The notes: generated by a model not told the origin, from the letters alone. DNA of 64,000 nt from Kyrpidia spormannii (GCF_002804065.1 NZ_CP024955.1:2852001-2916000); one strand, 5' to 3'. Shown: positions 29,815 through 38,530, counted from the first letter of the stretch. Made by a program: numbers and translations.

Positions 29815-30246
29815 TTATCTTCTACGGTCGAAAAACACCCCGTCCGGTGTCGCCCCACCCGAACGGTAGGTCTTTTCGACTTTGAGCGACTGTTGCAATC
29901 CGAGCAGCATATCGCCCACCTTCCCGAGAAGATTGACGAAAGTTTGCTGCAGGCGACGGTCCTGCTCCATCACGGCTTCAAACTGATCTTTAACTCGCTC
30001 GGCCGCCTCTCGGATCTCCGGATCCGCATGGTCCAACAGTGCAGCCAGGCGGAGATCCTCGGGGGAGATGACATCTCGGAGTTGTTCGAACACTCCTTTC
30101 CGGGTGTCCGACAAGGTCATCACCCGTTCCACAGCATCTTCTTGACTGGCCGTTCGCAGAATGTCTTCCCCGAGTTCTGACATCCGCTTCAAAAGTTCTT
30201 GTTGAGTATGCAAGACCGCTAATAGTCCCTCTTTGTCTAAACTCAT
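29815..30246 (-). CDS. Probable FliT-like flagellar chaperone, uncharacterised
   Basis: 143-residue, almost wholly helical protein with heptad-like segments (LAVLHTQQELLKRMSELGEDI, EAAERVKDQFEAVMEQDRRLQ). I do not recognise a named family from sequence alone. Its place directly after fliS, 13 bases downstream, is where Bacilli carry fliT, the FliD/FlhDC-binding chaperone, and the size is right. The Arg-rich C-terminus (VFFDRRR) is unusual. The flagellar role is inferred from position. Confidence 0.65.
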   Translation of the reverse strand: MSLDKEGLLAVLHTQQELLKRMSELGEDILRTASQEDAVERVMTLSDTRKGVFEQLRDVISPEDLRLAALLDHADPEIREAAERVKDQFEAVMEQDRRLQQTFVNLLGKVGDMLLGLQQSLKVEKTYRSGGATPDGVFFDRRR

Positions 30247-30259
30247 GGTCGCTTCCTCT

Positions 30260-30670
30260 CTATATGGAACCGAGTTGCTGGGCGCGGGCAGAAGCTTGTC
30301 GGAGCGCGAGAGCCGCGTCCGCCCACGCCTCGCGCAACTCCCGAACCTGTTCCAAGACTTCCTCCACCGGCACCGGATCCTTGGTAACGTTCGCCTCCAC
30401 CAAACGACGGTGATAGTAATCGTATAAAGCCGCTAAAGAATGGGAGATCTCGTAATCCATCTTTAACGTCACGGTCAGTTCCCGCAAGATATCCTGACTC
30501 CGCAAGAGAAACGCATGGGCATCCGGACGGCGCCCCTCCTCAAGAGCCCGCTTGGCCGCTTCGAGAAACTGGATCAATCCATCGTATAACATGAGCAGCA
30601 ACCGGTCTGGCGCCGCCGTCTGCACCGCCGTATTGCGATAAGCGACTGACGCCTGGTCCCTATCGGTCAT
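30260..30670 (-). CDS. fliS: Flagellin-specific export chaperone FliS
   Basis: Binds the C-terminus of flagellin in the cytoplasm and prevents its early polymerisation. 136 residues. The family core YRNTAVQTAAPDRLLLMLYDGLIQFLEAAKRAL and LRELTVTLKMDYEISHSLAALYDYYHRRLVEAN is clear. The ATG at 30670 is preferred because AAGGGG lies nine bases upstream; a GTG three codons earlier overlaps that site. Between fliD and the fliT-like gene. Confidence 0.96.
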   Translation of the reverse strand: MTDRDQASVAYRNTAVQTAAPDRLLLMLYDGLIQFLEAAKRALEEGRRPDAHAFLLRSQDILRELTVTLKMDYEISHSLAALYDYYHRRLVEANVTKDPVPVEEVLEQVRELREAWADAALALRQASARAQQLGSI

Positions 30671-30728
30671 CCGAGTCACCCCTTCACTGCTTGATCCATC
30701 GCCGTCCGTTCAATGACCAGTTATCAAA

Positions 30729-32618
30729 TTAGTGACCGGCCATCATCGATTGAAAAAATCCCGCTTGGCTGTTCAATTGCGACAAGGCCTGTTCCATGGC
30801 GGTAAACTGCTGGTAGTAATACTGACGTTTCTGGTCTAATTGCTGCTGCATCTCCGCCGCCTGGGTGTCGATCTCCCGGACCTGTTGACCGATCCAACTG
30901 TTGTCGACCAGGTCCGACGCGCTGCCCGCCTCTTGGCTGATCTGGTCGATGGCGGTATTGACCGCATTATAGAGTTTTGCGGCGATCCCGGCCCCCGGGC
31001 TGCTGGTATCCGTCACGCTCGAGGTCGGATTGGTGAACAGCCGCATCACCGCCTGGGGATCCGCCTGCACCGCCGCCCGGAGTTGATCTTCGTTCACGTG
31101 CAGTTGCCCATACTCCCACCAATCTCCCGTGGTGATGCCGATAGACGCCAAGCTGTTCAGGGTCACGGTCTGCCCGTTCACCGTGGAAGGCGCCTGTCCC
31201 TGAAGAACCGACCCGGCAATTCCCCGCAGGCTGTCGATAACATTCCCCAAAAGGGGGTCACTGGACAACATGCCACTTTTAGCCATTGTTTCCCATTTTG
31301 TAATCTGATCCTGGGTCATCTGGGACTTCTGATCGTCGGTGAGAGGCGGATAGTCGTAATTCCGTTTCTCGTGGTACAGATCGTTCATCGTCTTCATGAG
31401 GCTATTATACTTATCCACAAACCCTTCGATCGCTTTGACCACCGTATCCACATCGGTGGTGACCACCAAACTCGAAGAAACGGGGTTTCCGTTCGCGTCT
31501 TTCGCGGACACACCTTTGAGGGTCATCGTTACACCATTGTAGACCACGGTGTTGGTGGCACTGTACGACGTATAGCCATTGACGGTGTAGATGGCATCCT
31601 TCGCCGCGTTCGCACTGACACCCTGGAACCCGCCAAAGGCATTCCCGGGATCGCTGACCACCTCCACACTGATGGGCGAGTACAACGTGGGACCCGCCGC
31701 CCCACCGTTTACCGGCAAAAGTTTAAGATGCCCGGAGCCGTCATCCTGAGCCTGTACCCCCGTCACGGCGGTCTGACCGTTAATCGCAGTCACGATGTCC
31801 GAAAGAGTCTGCCCCGCCGAGAAATTGAAGGAAACTCCATTGATGCGCAAACTCGCATCTTTTGTAAGCGTCCCGATGGCGTTCACCGAGGCCACATTCC
31901 CTGCAGGATTCAGGTGAAACAGGCCCGCAAAGAGATTGTCGTTGTCCCCGCTGACGGAAATCTTCGCCCCGCTGCCCGTGGCCGTCGTTTGAAACACCAC
32001 TTTGTCCTGGACGGCATCATAAAAAGCCGTCACCCCAGTCTTGGGATCGCTGCTGATCTTGGCCAACAACGTGTTCAACGTGTCCGTGGCCGGGTCGAAG
32101 GTCACCGTCTCCCCGTTGATCGTCACTTGGTGCGGCCCCGCCCCGGGGCTCCAACCTGTAGCCGTGCTCAACTGGTTCAGGGGCGCGTTCGGATTCAGTT
32201 GCGGCTTCCCCGCCGCCGTCAAGGCCGTTGCGGACGCAACTGTCACCCCCTGGGCCAACTGGCTCACCGAAACGGAATACGAAGCGGCCGGGGACGTGGC
32301 GGCCGCCGTGGCCGTCACCACCGAAGTGTCCGAGCTGGAAACCGTTTTCGCCAAAAACGTCGACTGCAGCTTCATCGAGAACAACTCATTGGTGCGAAAA
32401 TCCAACAGCGCGCTGTTCACCTGACGGTAGTCGTCCTGTTTCCACTGCCACAGCTGCTTTTGTTGCATCAAGCGGTTCAGGGGGATACTTTCCGCCTGCA
32501 TCATGGCTTTGACCATGCTGTCCGTGTCAATCCCGGAGGCCAAACCGGCAATGTGACTGTAGTCGATGGCATTGAATCCGCTTCCGGAGTTCGTCGACCC
32601 CGTCGCCCCGAGAATCAT
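30729..32618 (-). CDS. fliD: Flagellar filament cap protein FliD (HAP2)
   Basis: Caps the filament tip and helps flagellin insertion. 629 residues, within the family's range. The N-terminal coiled-coil has GLASGIDTDSMVKAMMQAESIPLNRLMQQKQ and the cap domain ASYSVSVSQLAQGVTVASA; the central variable domains include a flagellin_IN-like repeat (DASLRINGVSFNFSAGQTL); the C-terminal FliD_C region (NVIDSLRGIAGSVLQG...LASIGITTGDWWEYGQLHVNE) ends in a coiled coil. Exported without a cleaved signal by the flagellar type III route. Confidence 0.97.
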   Translation of the reverse strand: MILGATGSTNSGSGFNAIDYSHIAGLASGIDTDSMVKAMMQAESIPLNRLMQQKQLWQWKQDDYRQVNSALLDFRTNELFSMKLQSTFLAKTVSSSDTSVVTATAAATSPAASYSVSVSQLAQGVTVASATALTAAGKPQLNPNAPLNQLSTATGWSPGAGPHQVTINGETVTFDPATDTLNTLLAKISSDPKTGVTAFYDAVQDKVVFQTTATGSGAKISVSGDNDNLFAGLFHLNPAGNVASVNAIGTLTKDASLRINGVSFNFSAGQTLSDIVTAINGQTAVTGVQAQDDGSGHLKLLPVNGGAAGPTLYSPISVEVVSDPGNAFGGFQGVSANAAKDAIYTVNGYTSYSATNTVVYNGVTMTLKGVSAKDANGNPVSSSLVVTTDVDTVVKAIEGFVDKYNSLMKTMNDLYHEKRNYDYPPLTDDQKSQMTQDQITKWETMAKSGMLSSDPLLGNVIDSLRGIAGSVLQGQAPSTVNGQTVTLNSLASIGITTGDWWEYGQLHVNEDQLRAAVQADPQAVMRLFTNPTSSVTDTSSPGAGIAAKLYNAVNTAIDQISQEAGSASDLVDNSWIGQQVREIDTQAAEMQQQLDQKRQYYYQQFTAMEQALSQLNSQAGFFQSMMAGH

Positions 32619-32629
32619 ACCTGCACCCC

Positions 32630-33022
32630 CTAAATGGTCCGATCAAAGAATACGCCCAACACCGAGCGCATCTGTTCATCCATGGCAATGAGATCCCCCG
32701 GCGGAATCTGGCGGATGACCTCGCCGGTATCGTCCCGGATCACCCGAACGATGACCTGGTGCGTGTCTTGCTGCAGTTCAAACCGCAAATGGGTCCTGGC
32801 CATCTGGGCGGCCACATTCATCCGCGCCACTGAGCGCTCCACCTGCTCCGGAGATGGCTTCCTCGGGTCCCCTTGTGTTTCGTTGCCTGTCTTCGCCGGC
32901 AACACCGGTGTCGGCGCTTCCACCCGAACCACCGGCGCCGTTTGTTCTGCCGCCGCCGCATCCACCAACTCCCGCCCCACGGGCATTCCCGTATGCAGGG
33001 GCGGCACGATGCCACCATTCAT
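32630..33022 (-). CDS. flaG: FlaG-family flagellar protein
   Basis: 130 residues. The C-terminal FlaG domain (LRFELQQDTHQVIVRVIRDDTGEVIRQIPPGDLIAMDEQM) is clear, and the N-terminal half is a polar, Ala/Pro/Glu-rich linker. FlaG influences filament length in other bacteria. First gene of the flaG-fliD-fliS-fliT-like operon, 11 bases upstream of fliD and about 60 bases below a sigma-D-type promoter. Confidence 0.9.
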   Translation of the reverse strand: MNGGIVPPLHTGMPVGRELVDAAAAEQTAPVVRVEAPTPVLPAKTGNETQGDPRKPSPEQVERSVARMNVAAQMARTHLRFELQQDTHQVIVRVIRDDTGEVIRQIPPGDLIAMDEQMRSVLGVFFDRTI

Positions 33023-33082
33023 CGTCGATCCCTCCCGCTCCGGTCGTCTCCTCGTTCCCGCCCGAAGATTTCCTTATTATAC

Positions 33083-33109
33083 GAATCGGCCGCCCCCGAC
33101 CAACCATTA
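33083..33109 (-). promoter_or_regulatory. Sigma-D (flagellar) promoter of flaG-fliD-fliS
   Basis: Minus-strand TAAT (33106-33109), 15-base spacer, GCCGATTC (33083-33090), against the consensus TAAA-N15-GCCGATAT. A TATAAT (33076-33081) just downstream could also serve sigma-A. Between this site and 33331 no gene is seen; the rest is G+C-rich with short palindromes. Confidence 0.6.
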
Positions 33110-33331
33110 AGCCCAAAATCCCCACCATCCAAGAAAAAGCGTCATTTTTCCGCACGGGCGGGCGGGAAATGCCGTTTTCCCGGCGTGCCCTCCCTATGGC
33201 TACGGGCGGCCCGCCGCGCCGCCCCGGCGGGGGATCGTCAGGGGCTCGCCGATTCGATAAAATCGTTATAAAGTATAAAGGGTTGTAGATCCCAAAGGAT
33301 TGTACAAAATGACGACAAAGGAGGGGTGGAG

Positions 33332-34240
33332 GTGACTCGAAAGCTCGCCTGGCCGGTGATCGGCTACATCGCGGCCCTGGTGTTGATATGGGGAGTGTGT
33401 TGGCCGGTCTATAAGTTCGGTTTAACCTATACGCCTCCGCTCCTTTACGCAGGAATTCGCACTCTTCTCGGCGGCGTACTGATGGCGGCTCTGGCCCTAC
33501 CCCGATGGAAAGCGTTGCAATGGCGGAGGAACTGGCAGATTTACGTGATTTCTTCCTTATTAAATGTTTTCTTGTTCTTCGGAGTTCAGACTGTGGGGTT
33601 GGTGTACCTGCCCTCAGGCATGTTTTCGGTCCTTGTCTATTCCGAGCCGGTGATCGTGGGACTGTTGGCGTGGAAATGGCTGGGAGAAACCCTCACACCC
33701 GCCAAAATGGTGGGCCTTTTTCTCGGCTTGCTCGGGGTCGCGGCCTGCAGCTTTGACCGCCTGCCCGGGTCCGCCTCGGGTCTGGGGATCCTGCTTGGAC
33801 TGGCGGCAGCCATTTCTTGGGCGGTGGGCACCGTGTACCTCAAACGCGTGCAGGCCCAAGTGGATATGATGTGGCTGGTGGCTATCCAATGTTTACTCGG
33901 CGGCGCGGGGATGATGGGGGCCGGGAGCCTGTTTGAAAGCTGGTCCGCGATTCAGTGGACCTGGCCGTTTTTGGCAACGGTGGCTTTCGCCATGTTTTTC
34001 GGCGTCTCTTCGTCTTGGCTGATCTGGTTCCGCCTGGTCCAGATGGGCGAGGTCAGTCGGGTGGCCGCGCTGACCTTTCTGGTACCTGTGATCTCCGTGG
34101 TGCTGAGCGCCCTCTTCCTACATGAGACGATCAGCGGATGGCTTTTTGCAGGATTGTTGCTGATCGCCGCGAGTATCTACCTTGTTAACCACACCCCGCA
34201 CCCCCATCGGGCCGGAGAAGCCCCTCGTCCCCTGGGGTAA
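33332..34240 (+). CDS. EamA/DMT-family permease
   Basis: Ten-helix drug/metabolite transporter of 302 residues made of two EamA repeats: ALVLIWGVCWPVYKFGLTY and ILLGLAAAISWAVGTVYLKR mark their starts. Helix ends such as VPVISVVLSALFLHETISGW are typical. The GTG at 33332 is chosen because AGGAGG lies seven bases upstream; a GTG two codons earlier is too close. The substrate is unknown; relatives export amino acids or metabolites. It converges with the LysR gene. Confidence 0.9.
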   Translation: MTRKLAWPVIGYIAALVLIWGVCWPVYKFGLTYTPPLLYAGIRTLLGGVLMAALALPRWKALQWRRNWQIYVISSLLNVFLFFGVQTVGLVYLPSGMFSVLVYSEPVIVGLLAWKWLGETLTPAKMVGLFLGLLGVAACSFDRLPGSASGLGILLGLAAAISWAVGTVYLKRVQAQVDMMWLVAIQCLLGGAGMMGAGSLFESWSAIQWTWPFLATVAFAMFFGVSSSWLIWFRLVQMGEVSRVAALTFLVPVISVVLSALFLHETISGWLFAGLLLIAASIYLVNHTPHPHRAGEAPRPLG

Positions 34241-34289
34241 GCTGGGGCAGGGGCGAGACATGGGGCAGTCTTAGGAAGACTTTCCTTGC

Positions 34290-35180
34290 CTAGCGCGAGC
34301 TCCCGGTCTCCTCCCGCCCGACCACAAAGCGCCGGAACCGCTGCGCCGCCGGGGACAGAGCGCGGTGCTCGATCCAGGCCATGCCGATCACCCGGCGGCA
34401 CAATGGCGCATGGACCGGCAATTTTTTGATCCCCAACAACTCCAAACCGGGAAAATCAGGAACCATCGCCACACCGAGGCCGCCGGCCACCAGTCCGGCC
34501 ACGGTGGCCACTTCTTCCCCTTCAAAAGCAATCCGGGGCGAGAATCCCGCCTGGGCACAAAGCTCCTCGGTGATGGTCCGCATCCCGTAGCCCCGCTTGA
34601 GAGCGATGAACGGCTCCTCCGCCACATTCCCGAGCTCGATTCTATCCCGTCCCGCCAGGGGGTGCTGCGAGGGGACGATCAAAAAGAGCTCTTCGGTCTT
34701 CAGATCCACCCAACCCACCCCCTCCCGGCGCACCGGCGGAGACAGGAAACACAGATCAATCTCCCCGGACTCCAGTTGACGAAAAACCGGTCCGGCCGCA
34801 TTCTGCACCAGAACAAAGGAAACCTTCGGGAAACGGCTGCGAAAATCCCGAATCAGATCGGGAACGAGGTGCACGCCAAGGGTATGCAAAAAGCCCAGGC
34901 GCACCTCGCCTCGCTCGGGATCTGCCAGCTCCTGAATCTCCCGCCGGGCCTCGTCCATTTCCCGCATCACCCTCTCCACCCGGCGGAGAAATCGCTGCCC
35001 ATAGGGAGTCAGGCGAATGCTGCGCCCTTCCCGCTCGAACAATGGCGCCCCGAGCTCCTGTTCCAGCCGGGCGATGGAACGGCTGAGGGCGGATTGGGAG
35101 ACGGCGAGGCGCTCCGCCGCCCGGGTAAAATGCTGCAACCGCGCCGCCATGCGAAAATACTCCAACTGTGCCCATTCCAC
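34290..35180 (-). CDS. LysR-family transcriptional regulator
   Basis: 296 residues. The N-terminal winged HTH is LEYFRMAARLQHFTRAAERLAVSQSALSRSIARLEQELGAPLFER, and the C-terminal effector domain starts near EVRLGFLHTLGVHLVPDLIRDF. The GTG at 35180 (VEWAQLEYF) matches the usual family N-terminus and has GGGG at six bases; ATG 35186 and GTG 35192 are alternatives. It diverges from an MFS exporter and probably controls it, as LysR regulators usually act on the divergent gene. Confidence 0.92.
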   Translation of the reverse strand: MEWAQLEYFRMAARLQHFTRAAERLAVSQSALSRSIARLEQELGAPLFEREGRSIRLTPYGQRFLRRVERVMREMDEARREIQELADPERGEVRLGFLHTLGVHLVPDLIRDFRSRFPKVSFVLVQNAAGPVFRQLESGEIDLCFLSPPVRREGVGWVDLKTEELFLIVPSQHPLAGRDRIELGNVAEEPFIALKRGYGMRTITEELCAQAGFSPRIAFEGEEVATVAGLVAGGLGVAMVPDFPGLELLGIKKLPVHAPLCRRVIGMAWIEHRALSPAAQRFRRFVVGREETGSSR

Positions 35181-35205
35181 GGCCATCCCCACTTTCGTCG
35201 TATCT

Positions 35206-35220
35206 ATGCATACGATGCAT
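35206..35220. promoter_or_regulatory. LysR-type operator (T-N11-A dyad)
   Basis: ATGCAT-ACG-ATGCAT contains TGCAT-N3-ATGCA, a perfect interrupted dyad of the T-N11-A form bound by LysR regulators. It lies 26 bases upstream of the LysR start and upstream of the MFS promoter. Confidence 0.7.
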
Positions 35221-35242
35221 CAAAATGATCGAAAACGTCAAT

Positions 35243-35272
35243 TAGACAGTATGGATTGGGCAGGAGTAGAAT
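35243..35272 (+). promoter_or_regulatory. Candidate sigma-A promoter of the MFS gene
   Basis: TAGACA (35243-35248), 18-base spacer, TAGAAT (35267-35272), about 57 bases before the MFS start and downstream of the LysR dyad, the usual arrangement for activation. Confidence 0.45.
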
Positions 35273-35329
35273 GAGACCATGTTGAGATGAATCCCAAGAA
35301 GAAAGTTTTGGATCCGGAGGCGCGTGCAC

Positions 35330-36583
35330 ATGCCGTATTTGGAACGGGGACAAAAAGGATTCGGGCGGGCTTTGGCCGCCCTGTTCGCCGGAGGCTTCGT
35401 CACCTTCGCCATTCTGTACTCCACCCAGCCTCTGCTCCCCGTACTGTCCGCCGATTTTCACGTCAGTCCGGCGGTCGCCAGTCTGTCGGTTTCGCTGACC
35501 ACCGCGATCCTAGCGATTTTCATGCTTCTGACCTCGGCGTGGTCAGAAGATCGGGGGCGCAAATCAATCATGGTCGCCTCGGTGCTGGCCTCTTCGGTTC
35601 TCGCGATCCTCACGGCCCTCGTCCCGAGTTTCCTCTCGCTTCTGGTGCTCCGGGCGGTGGTGGGTGCAACCTTGGCGGGGCTTCCGGCCATCGCCATGGC
35701 CTACGTGAACGAAGAGTTCCACCCGGCCACCCTAGGCATCGTGATGGGGATGTACGTAAGCGGGACCAGTGTGGGCGGAATGAGCGGGCGAATCCTCGTG
35801 GGCGCCATGTCGGACCTGTGGTCTTGGCGCGGAGCCCTGGCGGGACTGGGAGTCATCAGCTTGGCGGCGTCGATCCTTTTCTGGAGGGGGCTGCCGGCAT
35901 CCCGGCATTTTACGCCAAAACCCGGAGCCCTTCGGCGGCTGGCGCCGTCTTTGGCGGCCAAATTGCGCGATCCGGGGCTTTTGACCTTATATGGACTGGG
36001 CTTTGTGCTCATGGGGGGCTTCGTGACGCTGTATAACTACCTGGGCTATGAGCTAATGGGACCGCCGTACCACCTGAGCCAGACCTGGGTGGGGCTGATT
36101 TTCCTCGTGTATCTCTCCGGAACTTTCAGTTCCACCTGGATGGGACGATTGGCGGATAGGCACGGACGGGTCAAAATCCTCTGGGTGGGGCTCGGACTCA
36201 GCATCGCCGGGGCCCTGTTGACCCTCGCTCAGCCTTTGGGAGTGAAAATTGCCGCCACCGCCCTGTTCACATCGGGATTTTTCGGGAGCCACGCCATTGC
36301 CAGTGCCTGGGTGGGCAAGCGGGCAAAAACGGAAAAAGCCGAGGCCTCGTCCTTGTATCTGCTATTTTATTATGCCGGTTCGAGCCTGGCCGGCGTGACC
36401 GGCGGGTTTCTCTGGACTCGCTTCGGATGGCCTGGGGTGATCGGGCTGATCGTGGGGCTGCTCGGGGTGGGGCTGTTGTTGGCCGGAGGACTGCAGCATT
36501 TGGAAAGACTGACCATCGCTGCAGCACAGGGGCCTCAAGGGTCGGCGGGAGGGCAGCCGGTGGGCGCGCACCGCGGACGATAG
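35330..36583 (+). CDS. MFS transporter (YnfM-like)
   Basis: Twelve-helix major facilitator of 417 residues. ALFAGGFVTFAILYSTQPLLPVLSADF is the YnfM-type TM1, motif A is WSEDRGRKSIM and the second-half motif A GRLADRHGRVKIL, with SGTSVGGMSGRILVGAMSD in TM4-5. Members export sugars, arabinose-like compounds or drugs; the substrate here is unknown. The ATG at 35330 follows GGAGG by nine bases. Divergent from the LysR gene. Confidence 0.9.
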   Translation: MPYLERGQKGFGRALAALFAGGFVTFAILYSTQPLLPVLSADFHVSPAVASLSVSLTTAILAIFMLLTSAWSEDRGRKSIMVASVLASSVLAILTALVPSFLSLLVLRAVVGATLAGLPAIAMAYVNEEFHPATLGIVMGMYVSGTSVGGMSGRILVGAMSDLWSWRGALAGLGVISLAASILFWRGLPASRHFTPKPGALRRLAPSLAAKLRDPGLLTLYGLGFVLMGGFVTLYNYLGYELMGPPYHLSQTWVGLIFLVYLSGTFSSTWMGRLADRHGRVKILWVGLGLSIAGALLTLAQPLGVKIAATALFTSGFFGSHAIASAWVGKRAKTEKAEASSLYLLFYYAGSSLAGVTGGFLWTRFGWPGVIGLIVGLLGVGLLLAGGLQHLERLTIAAAQGPQGSAGGQPVGAHRGR

Positions 36584-36806
36584 GTCAGCGGGCACCGGTG
36601 CGGCGGGCACAAACCGCACGGTGGCAATGGGAGCGGGTTATGTCCACTCTCCTCCCCACCATTTCCGTGGTGATCGGGAGGGGCGGATTGCATTCCTCCC
36701 CGAGCGCCCACGCGATCACTTGCTCCTCGCCGGTCGTGCGTCAACCACAACATGAACAGCCCCACAGCGCCGGGCCCGTGGCCCTTCGATAGGCCTGGGC
36801 ATTCTG
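36584..36806. other. Intergenic region, no gene seen
   Basis: Between convergent MFS and DUF2935 genes. No gene-like frame and no convincing terminator. Confidence 0.4.
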
Positions 36807-37502
36807 TCAACCAGCCACAAAGGTTTCCCGGAGGTGCCCGGCGCGATGAGGCCGACTCGCTAGGATAGCCTGGGCGACGCCGATAAAATACTCCGACTCC
36901 CGCCGGATGTGATTGAGGACCACCATCACCGTGGGGTTGCTGTACATGGCCGGGCTCTCCACACCCAGTTGGTCTAAGAGGTGAATGAAGGCCCGACTTT
37001 CTCGGAGGCAGTGATCGACGAGGTGGAGGAGATCCCCGTGAAACGCGGCGGCCGCCCGTGGATCTGTCCACACGTAAAGTTCGATCATCCGGCGCACCGC
37101 CCCCCGGGTGCGTTCCAACATCTGCCCCCAAATCTGTAGCGCCCGCACGAAACGCGGCTCCAGGTTGTTCACCAACTGGCGGATCACCACCGTGTGCTCC
37201 GCCTCCTGCTGCTTCCAGAAATCCGCCTCATCGAGAATGCGCAGCGGCATTTTGTCACCGTAGATAAACAGCATCCCCTGGGCCCCCTTCACATCGAGGG
37301 TTTGTGGACTTCTGCCCCCAATGTACGCTATCCAGCCTTCCCAGGTGCCTATCCCCTGTGGGGCAGTGGAAACCCACCATCGCCCTGCGCTCGCTCTCTC
37401 CACACCTCGGTCCGAAGTATAAACAATCGCAAAGGTGCGATTTGGTAAGATTGGATTAAAAATAAGTAACTCCCGCCCGGCGCCGATCTTGTCATCATTC
37501 AT
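36807..37502 (-). CDS. DUF2935-like protein with an extra N-terminal region
   Basis: 231 residues. The C-terminal two thirds resembles one helical DUF2935 repeat (ILDEADFWKQQEAEHTVVIRQLVNNLEP ... VRRMIELYVWTDPRAAAAFHGDLLHLVDHCLRESRAFIHLLDQLG). The conserved Glu and His are arranged like a ferritin-type metal site, but no function is known. The N-terminal 75 residues (FAIVYTSDRGVERASAGRWW, then WEGWIAYIGGRSPQTLDVKG) are unfamiliar. The ATG at 37502 has AAGG nearby; a GTG two codons upstream is possible. It shares a divergent promoter region with the M48 protease gene. Confidence 0.6.
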   Translation of the reverse strand: MNDDKIGAGRELLIFNPILPNRTFAIVYTSDRGVERASAGRWWVSTAPQGIGTWEGWIAYIGGRSPQTLDVKGAQGMLFIYGDKMPLRILDEADFWKQQEAEHTVVIRQLVNNLEPRFVRALQIWGQMLERTRGAVRRMIELYVWTDPRAAAAFHGDLLHLVDHCLRESRAFIHLLDQLGVESPAMYSNPTVMVVLNHIRRESEYFIGVAQAILASRPHRAGHLRETFVAG

Positions 37503-37558
37503 GGACACCTTGATGTTTCAGCAAAAACTGAGGCTGAGCAATGTAAAGTTTCGGCATT

Positions 37559-37591
37559 GGAACGGTTCCGAATGTGGTAGATTTTTACCAC
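37559..37591. promoter_or_regulatory. Two palindromes in the shared DUF2935/M48 control region
   Basis: GGAAC-G-GTTCC (37559-37569) and GTGGTA-GATTTT-TACCAC (37574-37591) lie side by side between the divergent starts. Candidate operators; no regulator is assigned. Confidence 0.4.
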
Positions 37592-37703
37592 GCTCTTTCA
37601 TACAATACAGCTATAAAACATGCCCTTGTCCTGGGTAAGGACACGCCACATGCACCGCAGTGCCCGACGGTTCACATTTGTAAAAACGTCAGGAGGTTTG
37701 CCG

Positions 37704-38489
37704 ATGTCATTTCAAGACATGGAGAGATCCTTGGTTCACCCGAAAGAAAAACGGTATTATGTCCTCAGCGTCATATTTAGTATCATCGTCTATCTCGCCC
37801 TGATCATCTCCCTTGTAGGAATTGTGTATTTGATCATCGGATTGCTGCTGGCCTTCGCCTTGAACTTAATGACCCTCGGTTTTGTGCGATTGAACGGGGT
37901 GCGTCTCAGCGAACGCCAATTTCCAGAGGTCTATGAACGGGTGCGCAAACTTTGCGATCGAATGGACATCTCAAAGGTTCCAGACGTGTACGTCACCCAG
38001 GCTGGAGGCGCATTAAATGCTTTTGCCGCACGCTTTTTCGGCAAGAACATGGTCACGGTGTACTCGGATATTTTCGAGGTGATCCGTACCGGAGAGCATG
38101 AGTTGCTCGACTTTGTTTTGGCCCATGAATTGGCTCACATCCGGCGCAAGCACGTCAGCCATAACATCTTGATTCTCCCGGCCCGGTTGATCCCTTTTCT
38201 CGGCAATGCCTATTCCCGGGCATGCGAATTCACCTGTGACCGCATCGCGACCTATGTGACAGCCAGCCCTGCCGCTGCCGAGCGAGGCCTGACGATGCTC
38301 GCCGTAGGGAGAGATCTGTACGCAGACATCGATGTGGATGAATATTTGCACGACAGCGAACAAAACCGCGGCTTTATACTTCGCATGACGGAAAAAATGT
38401 CCACTCATCCCCCTCTGCCCAAGCGCATCGCCGAGGTGCGCCGGATAGCGGCCTCATGGTGGCCCAAGTCAACTGCTCCGAACATCTAA
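37704..38489 (+). CDS. M48-family zinc metalloprotease, membrane-anchored
   Basis: 261 residues. Two N-terminal membrane helices (YYVLSVIFSIIVYLALIISL, then IVYLIIGLLLAFALNLM) precede the peptidase domain. The zinc motif is HELAHIRRKH (HExxH), with a third ligand Glu likely in SRACEFTCDRIATYV. It resembles HtpX/YugP-like quality-control proteases, though it is shorter than HtpX. The ATG at 37704 follows AGGAGG by seven bases. Substrate and control are unknown. Confidence 0.88.
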   Translation: MSFQDMERSLVHPKEKRYYVLSVIFSIIVYLALIISLVGIVYLIIGLLLAFALNLMTLGFVRLNGVRLSERQFPEVYERVRKLCDRMDISKVPDVYVTQAGGALNAFAARFFGKNMVTVYSDIFEVIRTGEHELLDFVLAHELAHIRRKHVSHNILILPARLIPFLGNAYSRACEFTCDRIATYVTASPAAAERGLTMLAVGRDLYADIDVDEYLHDSEQNRGFILRMTEKMSTHPPLPKRIAEVRRIAASWWPKSTAPNI

Positions 38490-38495
38490 GGAGAT

Positions 38496-38530
38496 CCTCC
38501 CCTCGATTGGGGAGGGCACGAGCCCTCCCC
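38496..38530. terminator. Overlapping alternative hairpins between convergent genes
   Basis: CCTCCCC-TCGATT-GGGGAGG (38496-38515) shares its second arm with GGGGAGGGC-ACGA-GCCCTCCCC (38509-38530), so only one of the two stems can form at a time. No T-run follows. It lies between the M48 gene and the sigma-54 activator gene, and may slow both transcripts. Confidence 0.4.

Noticed and set aside
30840-32633. Long plus-strand frame opposite fliD
   Set aside because: Antisense shadow of a clear fliD gene; rich in Arg/His as expected of a G+C-driven frame.
34267-34281. Terminator between the convergent EamA and LysR genes
   Set aside because: The AGTCTT-AGG-AAGACT dyad has only six pairs and no proper T-run, so it was not listed as a feature.
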